A stretch of 21,257 nucleotides of DNA from JAWODU01 sp046483125. GTDB lineage: Bacteria; Verrucomicrobiota; Kiritimatiellia; UBA8416; JAWODU01. A program made the position numbers and the translations under genes. Under the pieces are notes generated by a model. That model did no database searches and had not been told where the DNA came from. It was given only the letters and a program-made list of their open reading frames with translations. The DNA lies in the NCBI GenBank assembly GCA_046483125.1, contig JAWODU010000053.1:1-21257 (forward strand), read 5' to 3'. Of the stretch, positions 7,159 to 14,688 are shown one piece after another; positions within the stretch are counted from its first letter, which is position 1, and the number at the start of each line of letters is the position of its first letter.

Positions 7159-8159
7159 GAATATTACTTTGTACGTGCCGCAATCCAGACTTTCCGACCG
7201 TTGCCGAATACGTTGAACACGCCCTTGGCGAATTGGGGCACCGGGTGAATTTTTTTGACGACAGGCGGTATTTGCTTCCGGGCCGGTTGCGGCGGAAAGT
7301 GCGTCTGCTGGAAAGCGCGGAACTCAGGCGGATTAACCGCGGTCTTATACGCCGTGTGTCCGGCGCATCGGTTGATGCCTGTATCGTTGCCGGAGGGTAC
7401 CGCATGCTTCCGGAGACTGTTCAGGCACTGAAGCGGCGCGGGGTTACGATGGCGCTTTGGACCATTGACGCGCCGCGCGATTTTGATCCGGTTTTGCGCG
7501 CCGCGCCTCACTACGACCGTGTCTTCTGCGGGGGAACGGAGGCGATAGAAATACTTGAGAATCACGGTGTGGATGCATCGTGGCTGCCGTTCGCGTGCGA
7601 CACGGAACTACACAGGCCTGTCGAGCTAAGTGCTGATGACAGGGAGGCATACGGAAGGGACGCTGTATTTGTCGGATCGTTCTATTCGCACCGGCTGGAT
7701 GTGTTCAAGGAGCTTGCCGGCAGTTCTTTCGGGATATGGGGGCCGGGCTGGCAGAAGGTCCCGGCAGATCATCCACTGCGGCCGCACGTCGTGCCGGGGC
7801 AAACCAGCCCGGAAACATGGAAGAAAATATACAGCGCGGCAAAGACCGTTGTGGTGGCGCATTATCAGGACGGAAAGACACCATGTTACCAGGCCAGCCC
7901 TAAGGTCTACGAAGCGCTGGCGTGCGGCGCGTTTGTCCTGGCGGATGATCAGAAGGACGTATTTCGGCTGTTCGAGGACGGCACACATCTTGTCAGGTTC
8001 ACCAACGGAAACGAACTGAAAGAAGCGGTAGACTACTACGCGCACCGGCCGGAGGAACGGAAGCGTATTGCCGAGGCGGGCCGGGCGGAAGTTCTCGCGA
8101 AACACACTTACGCGCACCGAATGAGAAGACTGATCAAGACGTTAAATGAACGACAGTGA
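7155..8159 (+). CDS. CgeB-like GT-B glycosyltransferase
   Basis: A 334-residue protein with a GT-B glycosyltransferase layout related to the CgeB/spore-maturation-type family. The N-terminus MRILLCTCRNPDFPTVAEYVEHALGELGH is a Rossmann-type strand and helix. The middle contains MALWTIDAPRDFDPVL and YDRVFCGGTEAIEILENHGV, and the C-terminal half contains DAVFVGSFYSHRLDVFKEL and the donor-site segment SPKVYEALACGAFVLADDQ (residues 248-266). That is the form this family uses in place of the GT4 E-x7-E motif. The C-terminal AEVLAKHTYAHRMRRLI is also typical. It overlaps the flippase stop by 4 bases and the next gene by 14 bases, placing it firmly in the operon. The sugar specificity is unknown. Confidence 0.85.
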   Translation: MRILLCTCRNPDFPTVAEYVEHALGELGHRVNFFDDRRYLLPGRLRRKVRLLESAELRRINRGLIRRVSGASVDACIVAGGYRMLPETVQALKRRGVTMALWTIDAPRDFDPVLRAAPHYDRVFCGGTEAIEILENHGVDASWLPFACDTELHRPVELSADDREAYGRDAVFVGSFYSHRLDVFKELAGSSFGIWGPGWQKVPADHPLRPHVVPGQTSPETWKKIYSAAKTVVVAHYQDGKTPCYQASPKVYEALACGAFVLADDQKDVFRLFEDGTHLVRFTNGNELKEAVDYYAHRPEERKRIAEAGRAEVLAKHTYAHRMRRLIKTLNERQ

Positions 8160-9282
8160 TTCAAAACGAATTCGGATTATTCATCTTGTTGAGGACCTGA
8201 AAATCGGCGGCCTGGAGCGTGTCGTTTCGACTTTGGCCCGCGGTCTTGATGTCAGACGGTTTGACTGCCGCGTGTGGTGTGTGGCGCGAGGCGGCGCGAT
8301 TGCCGATCAACTTGAAGCAGAGGGTATATCCGTAGAGATCCTTGGGATTACGAATTATCATAACCCCGTGGCGGTGTTGAAGCTGGTGAAGCGGTTGCGG
8401 GAAGCCGCTCCGGCGATTGTACATACCCATGGATACTACGCCGGGACCGTGGGACGCGTTGCGGCTTTCCTGGCGCGGGTGCCGGTTGTGATAGCGCACG
8501 TACACAGTACTTATTGGGGCTACGGGAGACGGCATCTTTGGGTCGAAAGACTGCTCAGTCATGTTACAGACCGAATCATATGCTGTTCGAACGCTGTGTC
8601 GGATTTCGTGGTCGGCAGGGAGGGGGTAGACGGGAGCAAGGTAGAAGTCGTATACAACGGTGTGGAACAGCAAAGTGCAGGGCTTCCGCCCGGCGACGTC
8701 AAGCGCATGCTGGGAATTGGCGAGGACAGGCGTATTGTGATTACAGTGGCTTCTCTTGTCGGTCATAAAGGGCACAGGTACCTGCTGGATGCCGCTGTCG
8801 AAGTAACCACGCGGATTCCGGAGGCGCATTTTGTGATAGTCGGCGACGGTCCCCTGCGAAGCGAACTGGAACGGCACGCGAGCAACTCGGGTATAAAAGA
8901 CAGGGTCACATTCACCGGTGTCCGCTCAGACGTGCGGGATCTGCTTGAAGCCGCCGACGTGTTCGTACTGCCGTCGTGCGACCGGGAGGGTCTGGGTATC
9001 GCGCTGATAGAGGCGATGGCGGCGGGAAAGCCGGTGGTGGCAACCAGACTGGGGGGGATACCGGAAGTTGTCGAAGACGGGTTTACCGGATTGCTTGTGC
9101 CTCCCCGGGACAAGGCATCTTTGGCTGAAGGCATTGCCGCTATGCTGACGGATTCGGATGCTGCCGCGGGAATGGGAAGCAGAGGGCGCGAGGCCTATGT
9201 TGACAGACTGACGGCCGCTGAGATGGTCGTAAAGACAGCGAAACCGTACCGATGGCTTCTTGAAGCAGAAACCGGCGATTAG
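8146..9282 (+). CDS. Glycosyltransferase, GT4 family
   Basis: A 378-residue GT-B enzyme. The N-terminus IRIIHLVEDLKIGGLERVV holds the GG-x-E loop found in GT4 enzymes of exopolysaccharide operons. The acceptor domain includes IVHTHGYYAGTVGRVAAFLA. The donor half carries VYNGVE, ITVASLVGHKGHRYLLDAA (phosphate-binding Lys208), FVIVGDGPLRSELE and the E-x7-E motif EGLGIALIEAMAAGKPVVAT (Glu281 and Glu289), so it looks fully functional. ATG 8146 lies inside the preceding gene with a 14-base overlap, implying coupled translation. Its stop is only three bases from the stop of the convergent methyltransferase, leaving no room for a separate terminator. Confidence 0.93.
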   Translation: MNDSDSKRIRIIHLVEDLKIGGLERVVSTLARGLDVRRFDCRVWCVARGGAIADQLEAEGISVEILGITNYHNPVAVLKLVKRLREAAPAIVHTHGYYAGTVGRVAAFLARVPVVIAHVHSTYWGYGRRHLWVERLLSHVTDRIICCSNAVSDFVVGREGVDGSKVEVVYNGVEQQSAGLPPGDVKRMLGIGEDRRIVITVASLVGHKGHRYLLDAAVEVTTRIPEAHFVIVGDGPLRSELERHASNSGIKDRVTFTGVRSDVRDLLEAADVFVLPSCDREGLGIALIEAMAAGKPVVATRLGGIPEVVEDGFTGLLVPPRDKASLAEGIAAMLTDSDAAAGMGSRGREAYVDRLTAAEMVVKTAKPYRWLLEAETGD

Positions 9283-9285
9283 CTC

Positions 9286-10029
9286 TTATTTCTTCGAGGC
9301 GGCAATCAACAGGGGGTCGAGGACTTCCGGAGCCGCAAAGCCATTATGCCAGTACATTTTCCTTTGAAGGAAGTATAGGCAGTACCGAATACATCGACCT
9401 CGCGGCTTTGCCGTTGCGGAAACAGCGCCCTTAACTGTTATTTGCCTGAAACCGGCGGCGCTGAGAACCTGTCGCAGTGATTTGTCGGTGAATCCGACTT
9501 CGTGCGTAAAGTCTCTGTACCTTGAATACAAAGCAAATATGTTTCCGAGGTTGGGCGTTTTCGCGAGAAACACGCCGTCCGGAGTCAGACTTTCACGGAC
9601 AAGACGCGCCAGTTCGATGACCCGGTCCTTTTGTATGTGTTCCAGCAGATCGTTCGCGGCTATGGCTTCGTATTGATGATTACCCGATGCCAGGAAGTCG
9701 AAGCCGTCCGCCACTTGGAGCGGGCAGGTGAGTTTCTTTTCGCAAAATTCGATCTGCTGCGGCGAAATATCGATGCCGATGATATTCTCATATCCTCGCT
9801 TCTGCAGATAGTTGAGGAAATGTCCGGCGCCACAGCCTATGTCCAGGATTCGCGCTTTCCTATCGCCGGGCAGGTATTTCTCAAAATTGCGCTCGAAGAA
9901 ATGGCATGAATTTTCGTATTCCTGCTTCGAGAATACATTCGAGGCGGCAAAAATATCCTCGTGATAACCGGAATATAGACCTGATTGTGTTTTACCGCTT
10001 GCCGGCTGGCCGGATTCTGCTTCTTGCAT
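9286..10029 (-). CDS. SAM-dependent class I methyltransferase
   Basis: A 247-residue protein with a canonical SAM-binding core: motif I ARILDIGCGAGHFLNYL (Asp63 to about His70), the acidic end of strand 2 in IIGIDISPQQIEFCEKKL, motif post-II YEAIAANDLLEHIQKD, and SLTPDGVFLAKTPNLGN. This is the type that methylates sugars or small molecules in glycan clusters, so O-methylation of a glycan residue is plausible but unproven. ATG 10027-10029 follows a GGAG-containing region about 13 bases upstream. A TTG at 10047 would add six residues. It stands alone on the minus strand between two plus-strand glycosyltransferase blocks and is divergent from the gene at 10165. Confidence 0.88.
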   Translation of the reverse strand: MQEAESGQPASGKTQSGLYSGYHEDIFAASNVFSKQEYENSCHFFERNFEKYLPGDRKARILDIGCGAGHFLNYLQKRGYENIIGIDISPQQIEFCEKKLTCPLQVADGFDFLASGNHQYEAIAANDLLEHIQKDRVIELARLVRESLTPDGVFLAKTPNLGNIFALYSRYRDFTHEVGFTDKSLRQVLSAAGFRQITVKGAVSATAKPRGRCIRYCLYFLQRKMYWHNGFAAPEVLDPLLIAASKK

Positions 10030-10164
10030 GATGGACTCGCTCCACAATTTTATTTATGGTTGTCCCGCATTCTACAGACAACACCATAAGTATTGGAAGC
10101 ATACTTTTGCTGTATCGTGGAGTGTGGGTTGATTATAGATCCTGTGTTAACAGGGAGCGAGACG
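10030..10164. promoter_or_regulatory. Divergent intergenic region with an imperfect inverted repeat
   Basis: This 135-base spacer must carry the promoters of both the methyltransferase (minus) and the following glycosyltransferase block (plus). It includes an imperfect inverted repeat, ATGGTTGTC (10057-10065) facing GACAACACCAT (10077-10087), where the right arm has two extra bases. CCTGT-4-ACAGG (about 10141-10154) lies just before the plus-strand ribosome-binding site (GGGAG 10153-10157). I cannot pick convincing -35/-10 pairs. The inverted repeat is a candidate operator. Confidence 0.3.
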
Positions 10165-11280
10165 ATGGCGCGCAGAACGTATAACGTATTGTTTTCATCT
10201 ATTTCCGGCGAAATGTCCGGCGGGGGACAGAAAAGCCTTCTGCTTCTGCTTGAACGTCTGGACAGGACCCGGTTCAAGCCGTTTCTTGCATGCACGGGCG
10301 ACGGTGAGCTTGCAGAGAAAGCCCGGGCAATGGATATTTCGACGGCGGTAATCGCGGCGCCGCCTTTGCGCAATATGTCGGTCTCTTCAGTGCTCAATGC
10401 GCGCCGTTTCATCCGGTCCCGCGGAATCGACCTGGTCCACACCGACCATCCCAGGCAGGCGTTCTATTTCGGGCTTGCGGCGAGGATATGTCGTGTTCCG
10501 CATGTCTGGCATGCCAGGGTGTCGGACTCCCAACATCGACTGCTTGAAAGATTTCTTTTCGGTCTATCCGATCGCGTGATCGCAGTGTCGAAGGCCGCAT
10601 CAGGGCGATTTGCCGGTTTCCCGGGTTCCAAGGTGCGGTTAATCTACAATGGAATAGATGTTGGCACATTTCAGGTTCGGGAGGCCCGGATGGAGATCCG
10701 GAAAGAGTTCGGGCTTGAGGGCAAGCTTGTGGTGGGTACGGTGGGGCAACTTATACCCGCTAAGGGGCATGGCAGGCTTATTGAAGCGGTACCGGCGATA
10801 AACCGGGCCCTGGAGCAGGCTGTTCGCTTCCTGGTAGTCGGACGCGGAGAAAGTGATTACGAGGAAGCGTTGCGCGCAAAGGCCGCCGAGCTCGGTGTGG
10901 AAAAGACCGTAGTATTTGTCGGTTACAGGCGAGACATACCGGCCGTGATGAATGCATTGGACGTTGTGGTATTGGCGACCGAACACAAAGAAGGCCTGTC
11001 ACGCGTGATTCTCGAAGCCATGGCGGCGGCCAGGCCCGTGGTGGCGACGGATATCGGCGGGAATCCGGAGATAGTGGCGGACGGCAAGACCGGAATACTG
11101 GTGCCGCCGGCCGACACCGGCGCGTTGGCGGATGCGGTTGTCGGTATTCTGAGTGATGCTGCGAAGCAGCATGCGATGGGGGAACGCGGGAAAAGGCGGG
11201 TTGAAGCCGAGTTCAGCCTGACCGACAATGTGCGCAGGATCCAGCAGGTCTATGACGAATTATTATGCCGGCACACGTAA
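10165..11280 (+). CDS. Glycosyltransferase, GT4 family
   Basis: A 371-residue GT-B glycosyltransferase. The N-terminal segment YNVLFSSISGEMSGGGQKSLLLLLERL has the glycine-rich acceptor loop. The donor half has YNGIDVGTF, GTVGQLIPAKGHGRLIEA (Lys200 near the donor phosphates), RFLVVGRGESDYEEAL and the E-x7-E motif EGLSRVILEAMAAARPVVAT (Glu276 and Glu284), followed by GGNPEIVADGKTGILVPP. ATG 10165 is selected because GGGAG lies upstream and the first strand starts directly after it. An in-frame start at 10093 would add a 24-residue Cys-containing leader lying in the promoter region. It is the first gene of the plus-strand block that continues into the methyltransferase and sulfotransferase genes, and overlaps the next gene by 16 bases. 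Confidence 0.92.
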   Translation: MARRTYNVLFSSISGEMSGGGQKSLLLLLERLDRTRFKPFLACTGDGELAEKARAMDISTAVIAAPPLRNMSVSSVLNARRFIRSRGIDLVHTDHPRQAFYFGLAARICRVPHVWHARVSDSQHRLLERFLFGLSDRVIAVSKAASGRFAGFPGSKVRLIYNGIDVGTFQVREARMEIRKEFGLEGKLVVGTVGQLIPAKGHGRLIEAVPAINRALEQAVRFLVVGRGESDYEEALRAKAAELGVEKTVVFVGYRRDIPAVMNALDVVVLATEHKEGLSRVILEAMAAARPVVATDIGGNPEIVADGKTGILVPPADTGALADAVVGILSDAAKQHAMGERGKRRVEAEFSLTDNVRRIQQVYDELLCRHT

Positions 11281-12101
11281 CATGCAATCTCTGCGGAGCT
11301 GATGCGGGATACATGATCGAGAAAGCGGAAAAGCCTTTCTCGGTAGCGAAGTTTTCTGAGTGCGGGCTTGTTTACGTCGACCCTCAGCCGGATACGGAAG
11401 ACGATCTGTACGGCGAGGAATATTACCGGGAATGGAAAGACCGGCAGATGCATGCGCGCACGGGCTTGTGGAAGCGGCGGCTTAGGCATGTCAGGGCGTT
11501 TCAGCCGAGCGGCAGACTGCTCGATGTGGGGTGTGGGATCGGCACTTTTCTGCGGACTGCGCGTGAGAGTGGATACGAGGTGCGGGGCACGGAAATTTCT
11601 CCGTTTGCTTGTCGGTACATTCGGGAAGAACATGATATTGATGTTCTGGAGGGCGGGTTGCCCGCAATCGACCTGGCCGGCAATCGGTTTGACGTCATCA
11701 CTTTCTGGCATTCGCTTGAGCACATGAACGACCCAATGGCGAACCTGCAAACTGCATTCACACTGATAAAACATCGCGGGCTTCTGGTTATTGCGGTGCC
11801 GAATGTGGACAATGTTGTATACAGGTACATTTATCCCGTGGTTAAAGGACGACGGCCGCATCTATTCTCGATCAACGACAGAGAACGCCATCTTTACTTT
11901 TTTTCGGAAAACACCTTGGCTGCGATGGTGAGAAAGGCGGGATTCGAAGTGATCCGCGTGGGAGTAGATTTGGGGCAGGCGAATTTGCCGAAAAAACAGC
12001 TCGATTGGCTCGCATTGGTGTTGCACCGCCTGATGGGCCGGGTCCTCGGGGCCGGTATAAGGCTTTTTGCAAGGAAATCAGGCAAGGAGCCGGGTGAGTG
12101 A
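11265..12101 (+). CDS. SAM-dependent methyltransferase with degenerate N-terminal zinc ribbon
   Basis: A 278-residue class I methyltransferase. The N-terminal 45 residues resemble the zinc-ribbon domain of glycan-cluster methyltransferases (CNLCG, then a CGLVYVDPQPD segment). Only Cys7, Cys10 and Cys33 remain, since the expected fourth cysteine is Phe30 (KFSECG), so metal binding is doubtful. The catalytic core follows: GRLLDVGCGIGTFLRTARE (motif I, Asp87 on), GYEVRGTEISPFAC, FDVITFWHSLEHMNDP, and HRGLLVIAVPNVDN. Later residues RHLYFFSENTLAAMVRKAGF are also typical of this family. The start ATG 11265 sits inside the upstream glycosyltransferase gene, and its stop overlaps the following sulfotransferase start (GTGA 12098-12101). 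A role in methylating a sugar or lipid-linked intermediate is inferred from context. Confidence 0.87.
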   Translation: MPAHVTCNLCGADAGYMIEKAEKPFSVAKFSECGLVYVDPQPDTEDDLYGEEYYREWKDRQMHARTGLWKRRLRHVRAFQPSGRLLDVGCGIGTFLRTARESGYEVRGTEISPFACRYIREEHDIDVLEGGLPAIDLAGNRFDVITFWHSLEHMNDPMANLQTAFTLIKHRGLLVIAVPNVDNVVYRYIYPVVKGRRPHLFSINDRERHLYFFSENTLAAMVRKAGFEVIRVGVDLGQANLPKKQLDWLALVLHRLMGRVLGAGIRLFARKSGKEPGE

Positions 12102-12529
12102 GGATAGTGAAAGGCAGAAACGAGCTGAGGTTGCCGGATTTCATGATTATCGGCGCGCCGCGGAGCGGCACGTCTTCGCTTTACTTCCACCTCAGGAGGC
12201 ATCCGGAAATCTTTATGCCTGAATTGAAAGAGCCGTTGTTCTTTAACAATTTCGGGAAAGAAGTTTCGCCGATACGCAGTCGTTCTCCCTGGACACTCGA
12301 GGACTACGCCGAACTTTTCAGACCCGCTTCCGAGGAACAGCTTGTCGGGGAAGCTTCAGCGCTTTATTTATGCGCTTACCGGGATACTATAAACAGCATC
12401 AAGGAAGTGTATGGGGATAAATACCGGGATTTAGGGATCATAGCGATCTTGAGAAACCCCGTGGAGCGGGCCTGGTCGGGCTATCTGCTTCTCAAACGGA
12501 GAGGACACAGGGGTACCTTTTCGAGATGA
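12098..12529 (+). CDS. Sulfotransferase, N-terminal part (frameshifted gene)
   Basis: The first 143 codons of a PAPS-dependent sulfotransferase. The 5'-phosphosulfate-binding loop is intact in MIIGAPRSGTSSLYFHL (Arg22-Ser27), and the 3'-phosphate-binding motif is IIAILRNPVERAWSGYLLL (Arg119-Ser127). Between them lie ELKEPLFFNN and GEASALYL segments common in bacterial carbohydrate sulfotransferases. Translation then leaves the conserved frame shortly after residue 133 and stops at TGA 12527-12529. The remainder of the enzyme continues in the -1 frame from 12526. Adding one base either to the GGGG run at 12510-12513 or to the TTTT run at 12518-12521 would join both parts into a 312-residue protein of normal length. 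The start is GTG 12098, overlapping the upstream stop, with GGAG about nine bases before it. On its own this piece lacks the C-terminal acceptor region. Confidence 0.85.
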   Translation: MRIVKGRNELRLPDFMIIGAPRSGTSSLYFHLRRHPEIFMPELKEPLFFNNFGKEVSPIRSRSPWTLEDYAELFRPASEEQLVGEASALYLCAYRDTINSIKEVYGDKYRDLGIIAILRNPVERAWSGYLLLKRRGHRGTFSR

Positions 12530-13035
12530 TAAAGCAGCACGCCAATCCGCAGGACCACGCGTTCATACGTTCGGGAATGTACTACAGGCAGGTAAAGGCC
12601 TACCTGGACAGCTTTCCCAAGGTAAAGGTTCTTCTGTTCGAGGAATTCAGGGATCGTACGAGGGAGATTCTAGTCGAGGCGCTCGATTTCCTGGGTCTGA
12701 AGGGAGAGGATTACGAAGCCGGGGACGTGAATGTCGTTTATAACGCCTCCGGAGAGGTGAGCCGGACTCTGTTTCGTCCGATCCACAGCTTGTGTTTTCG
12801 CAACAGCGCATTGAAGACCATGTTAAAAACGTTTATTCCGTATTCGTTGCGGCAACGGATAAAGTCGAGTCTCGGCGGAAAGGTCATGCGGAAAGAAAAT
12901 ATGCCGGAGGAAGTCAGAAATTACCTCCAGAGAGTATTTGAACCGGACATCAGGGCCCTTTCCGGCATCTTCCGGGATCCCGGAAAGAAGAGAATCATCG
13001 ACGGCTGGAGTGCCCCTGCGCCGACCGAGTGTTGA
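12526..13035 (+). CDS. Sulfotransferase, C-terminal part (frameshifted gene)
   Basis: A 169-codon segment that completes the sulfotransferase begun at 12098. It contains HAFIRSGMYYRQVKAYLDSF, KVKVLLFEEFRDRTREILVEALDFLGL and the C-terminal MPEEVRNYLQRVFEPDIRAL. These match in order the usual second half of bacterial glycan sulfotransferases (GxYYxQLxxYLxxFP, the F-E-x-L/F segment, and the terminal dimer-like helix). It has no PAPS-binding loop of its own. Its first ATG overlaps the upstream stop as ATGA (12526-12529), the same junction style as real gene pairs in this locus. Independent translation is therefore conceivable, but a single-base loss in one ancestral gene is the simpler reading. 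Its stop (13033-13035) lies 53 bases before the next ATG. Confidence 0.8.
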   Translation: MIKQHANPQDHAFIRSGMYYRQVKAYLDSFPKVKVLLFEEFRDRTREILVEALDFLGLKGEDYEAGDVNVVYNASGEVSRTLFRPIHSLCFRNSALKTMLKTFIPYSLRQRIKSSLGGKVMRKENMPEEVRNYLQRVFEPDIRALSGIFRDPGKKRIIDGWSAPAPTEC

Positions 13036-13088
13036 CGTTGTTCGGGGCGGGAGCGCCTGCGAAGGATGAACTGCGCGAAAGAAGACGG

Positions 13089-13862
13089 ATGAATCGGGTT
13101 CTCATAATAACGGGAATGCACAGGTCGGGAACTTCAGTGGTGGCGCACTGGCTTAACGAGTGCGGCCTGTTCCTGGGCAGGAGCCTGTTGCCGGGAAACG
13201 AATCGAATCCCAAAGGGCATTTTGAGGATTCCGAAATCCTGGACCTGCAGCGCAGGATGCTGGCCCGAGACGGGTTGACGCATATGGTGTGGGGTTCGCG
13301 AAAGATACGGATTGCTTCGGAGGATCGTGACCGGGCCGAACAGGTTGTCAAGACGCGTCTGGAAAATCCGCAATGGGGCTGGAAGGAGCCTCGCACCTGT
13401 CTGTTTCTGGATTTCTGGAAGTCATTGATACCGGAGGCGAAGTGCCTTTTTATTTATCGTCATTACGCACAGTCGGTCGCGTCGTTGAAAAGGCGGGAAG
13501 GACGGTTGCGGCGCGTGCCGCCGTTGAGCTGGTACAAGACGGTTCTGTACACGAGGGTCTGGAGACGATACAATAAGGACGTGATGGCTTTCGCCTCGAG
13601 GCATCCGGCCGATTGCATGACTTTCGACATTCGAGACATCGGGGGCGTGTCTTTGAAACTGATCAGGTTCATGAACATGAAATGGTCCTTCGATTTAGAA
13701 GCCCGTGATTTCAAGGACGTGTTCGACAGGCGCTATTTCCACGACAAACGGCACGCTCTGCAAGGAATCGGTTGCCGTCTGAGCTACCCGGGGATCGCCG
13801 ACACCTATCATGCGCTTGCCGAACTCAACTCTCGATCCCATCAGCGTGTGGAAGATAGTTGA
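13089..13862 (+). CDS. Sulfotransferase-family protein
   Basis: A 257-residue P-loop sulfotransferase-like protein. The N-terminus RVLIITGMHRSGTSVVAHWLNECG holds the 5'-phosphosulfate loop (Arg12-Ser16). GNESNPKGHFED is a motif frequent in this uncharacterised sulfotransferase group. WGWKEPRTCLFLDFW follows, and the 3'-phosphate-binding segment CLFIYRHYAQSVASLKRREG comes next (Arg124 and Ser129 region). ATG 13089 puts the loop at residue 9, as usual. The alternative GTG 13029 overlaps the preceding stop and adds a 20-residue unconserved leader, but upstream Shine-Dalgarno support is weak for both. The last 38 bases overlap the tail of the convergent GT2 gene. A sulfate-transfer role on the polysaccharide is inferred. 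Some relatives act as kinases or have unknown activity. Confidence 0.82.
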   Translation: MNRVLIITGMHRSGTSVVAHWLNECGLFLGRSLLPGNESNPKGHFEDSEILDLQRRMLARDGLTHMVWGSRKIRIASEDRDRAEQVVKTRLENPQWGWKEPRTCLFLDFWKSLIPEAKCLFIYRHYAQSVASLKRREGRLRRVPPLSWYKTVLYTRVWRRYNKDVMAFASRHPADCMTFDIRDIGGVSLKLIRFMNMKWSFDLEARDFKDVFDRRYFHDKRHALQGIGCRLSYPGIADTYHALAELNSRSHQRVEDS

Positions 13863-14688
13863 GATTTCTGCCCAGTTTGCCTCTCAGCCCATCGCGGAGT
13901 CCGGCAGTCAAGGCTCGGAGTTTCGGCAGGCCGCGTAATCTTTCAGTCACCAGGATATAGAATGACACCTTGATTGCGTAAGCGAATGTTCGGACGAACC
14001 TCAGATACAGGCGATAGGTCAGGTATATGCTGATTTCGTTTCTGAAGGCGTAATAGAGCCGGAAAGGCGCCCGGTAGAGACTGACGCGTTTGCCGACTAT
14101 CGTGTCTTGTTTCTTGCTACTGCGTCCTTCAGCGCACTTGCTCGACGGAATCCAGAAAAAAGAGTAACCGTGTTGTCGCAATCGCAGCGAATACTCCAGA
14201 TCGTCGCCGTACAGAAAGAAGTCCTTTCGCGGCAACCCGACTTCTTTGATCGCACCGCATTTGATCAGCGTTCCCCTCCACGGAACTATTTCGAGTTCGG
14301 TCGGCTCGTCTTCAGGATGCCGGCTGCCGACGCTTCGTACTGCCGCAACTTGCCTTGATTTCTCCAGGCGAGCCATTCCTCTTACGAGTTTTTCCAAGGC
14401 GTTCTTTTCGGGCATGACGTCGTCATCCAGAGTCCAGACAAGATCACCGGTTTCGGAGGCTATTTTCAGGCCTTCTTGGTACCCGCCGCTTCCCGTATTC
14501 TCGGGTAGTTGCACGTGCCGCACGCCGGGGAATTCGTTCCTTATTATGGCGCCGGTCTTATCGGCGCTGGCATTATCTATTACGATCGTTCCGTCGGGAG
14601 GTCTGGTTTGCGAGGCGATTCTGCGCAGTAGCGATGCCAGCATGTCGACATTGTTGAATGTAAGAATTACGGCAGTGACTGTCTTCAT
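13825..14688 (-). CDS. Glycosyltransferase, GT2 family (rhamnosyltransferase-like)
   Basis: A 287-residue inverting GT-A enzyme. The first strand and nucleotide-binding segment is VTAVILTFNNVDMLASLL with IVIDNASADKT. The PENTGSGGYQEGLKIA region positions the donor, and the metal-binding DxD motif is TLDDDVMPE (Asp88-Asp90). The base/acceptor-site region is FFLYGDDLEYSLRLRQHGY. The pattern resembles rhamnosyl- and galactofuranosyltransferase-like GT2 proteins. ATG 14686-14688 is preferred because it starts immediately at the first strand and overlaps the upstream gene's stop (ATGA 14685-14688). The longer frame to 14778 lies within that gene. It is the last gene of the minus-strand operon. The C-terminal 60 residues contain an amphipathic, basic stretch that may contact the membrane. 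Confidence 0.9.
   Translation of the reverse strand: MKTVTAVILTFNNVDMLASLLRRIASQTRPPDGTIVIDNASADKTGAIIRNEFPGVRHVQLPENTGSGGYQEGLKIASETGDLVWTLDDDVMPEKNALEKLVRGMARLEKSRQVAAVRSVGSRHPEDEPTELEIVPWRGTLIKCGAIKEVGLPRKDFFLYGDDLEYSLRLRQHGYSFFWIPSSKCAEGRSSKKQDTIVGKRVSLYRAPFRLYYAFRNEISIYLTYRLYLRFVRTFAYAIKVSFYILVTERLRGLPKLRALTAGLRDGLRGKLGRNLNYLPHADGIES

Noticed and set aside
12500..12530. Programmed -1 ribosomal frameshift within the sulfotransferase
   Set aside because: No canonical X-XXY-YYZ heptamer is in phase. The nearby GGGG and TTTT runs fit a simple single-base loss better.
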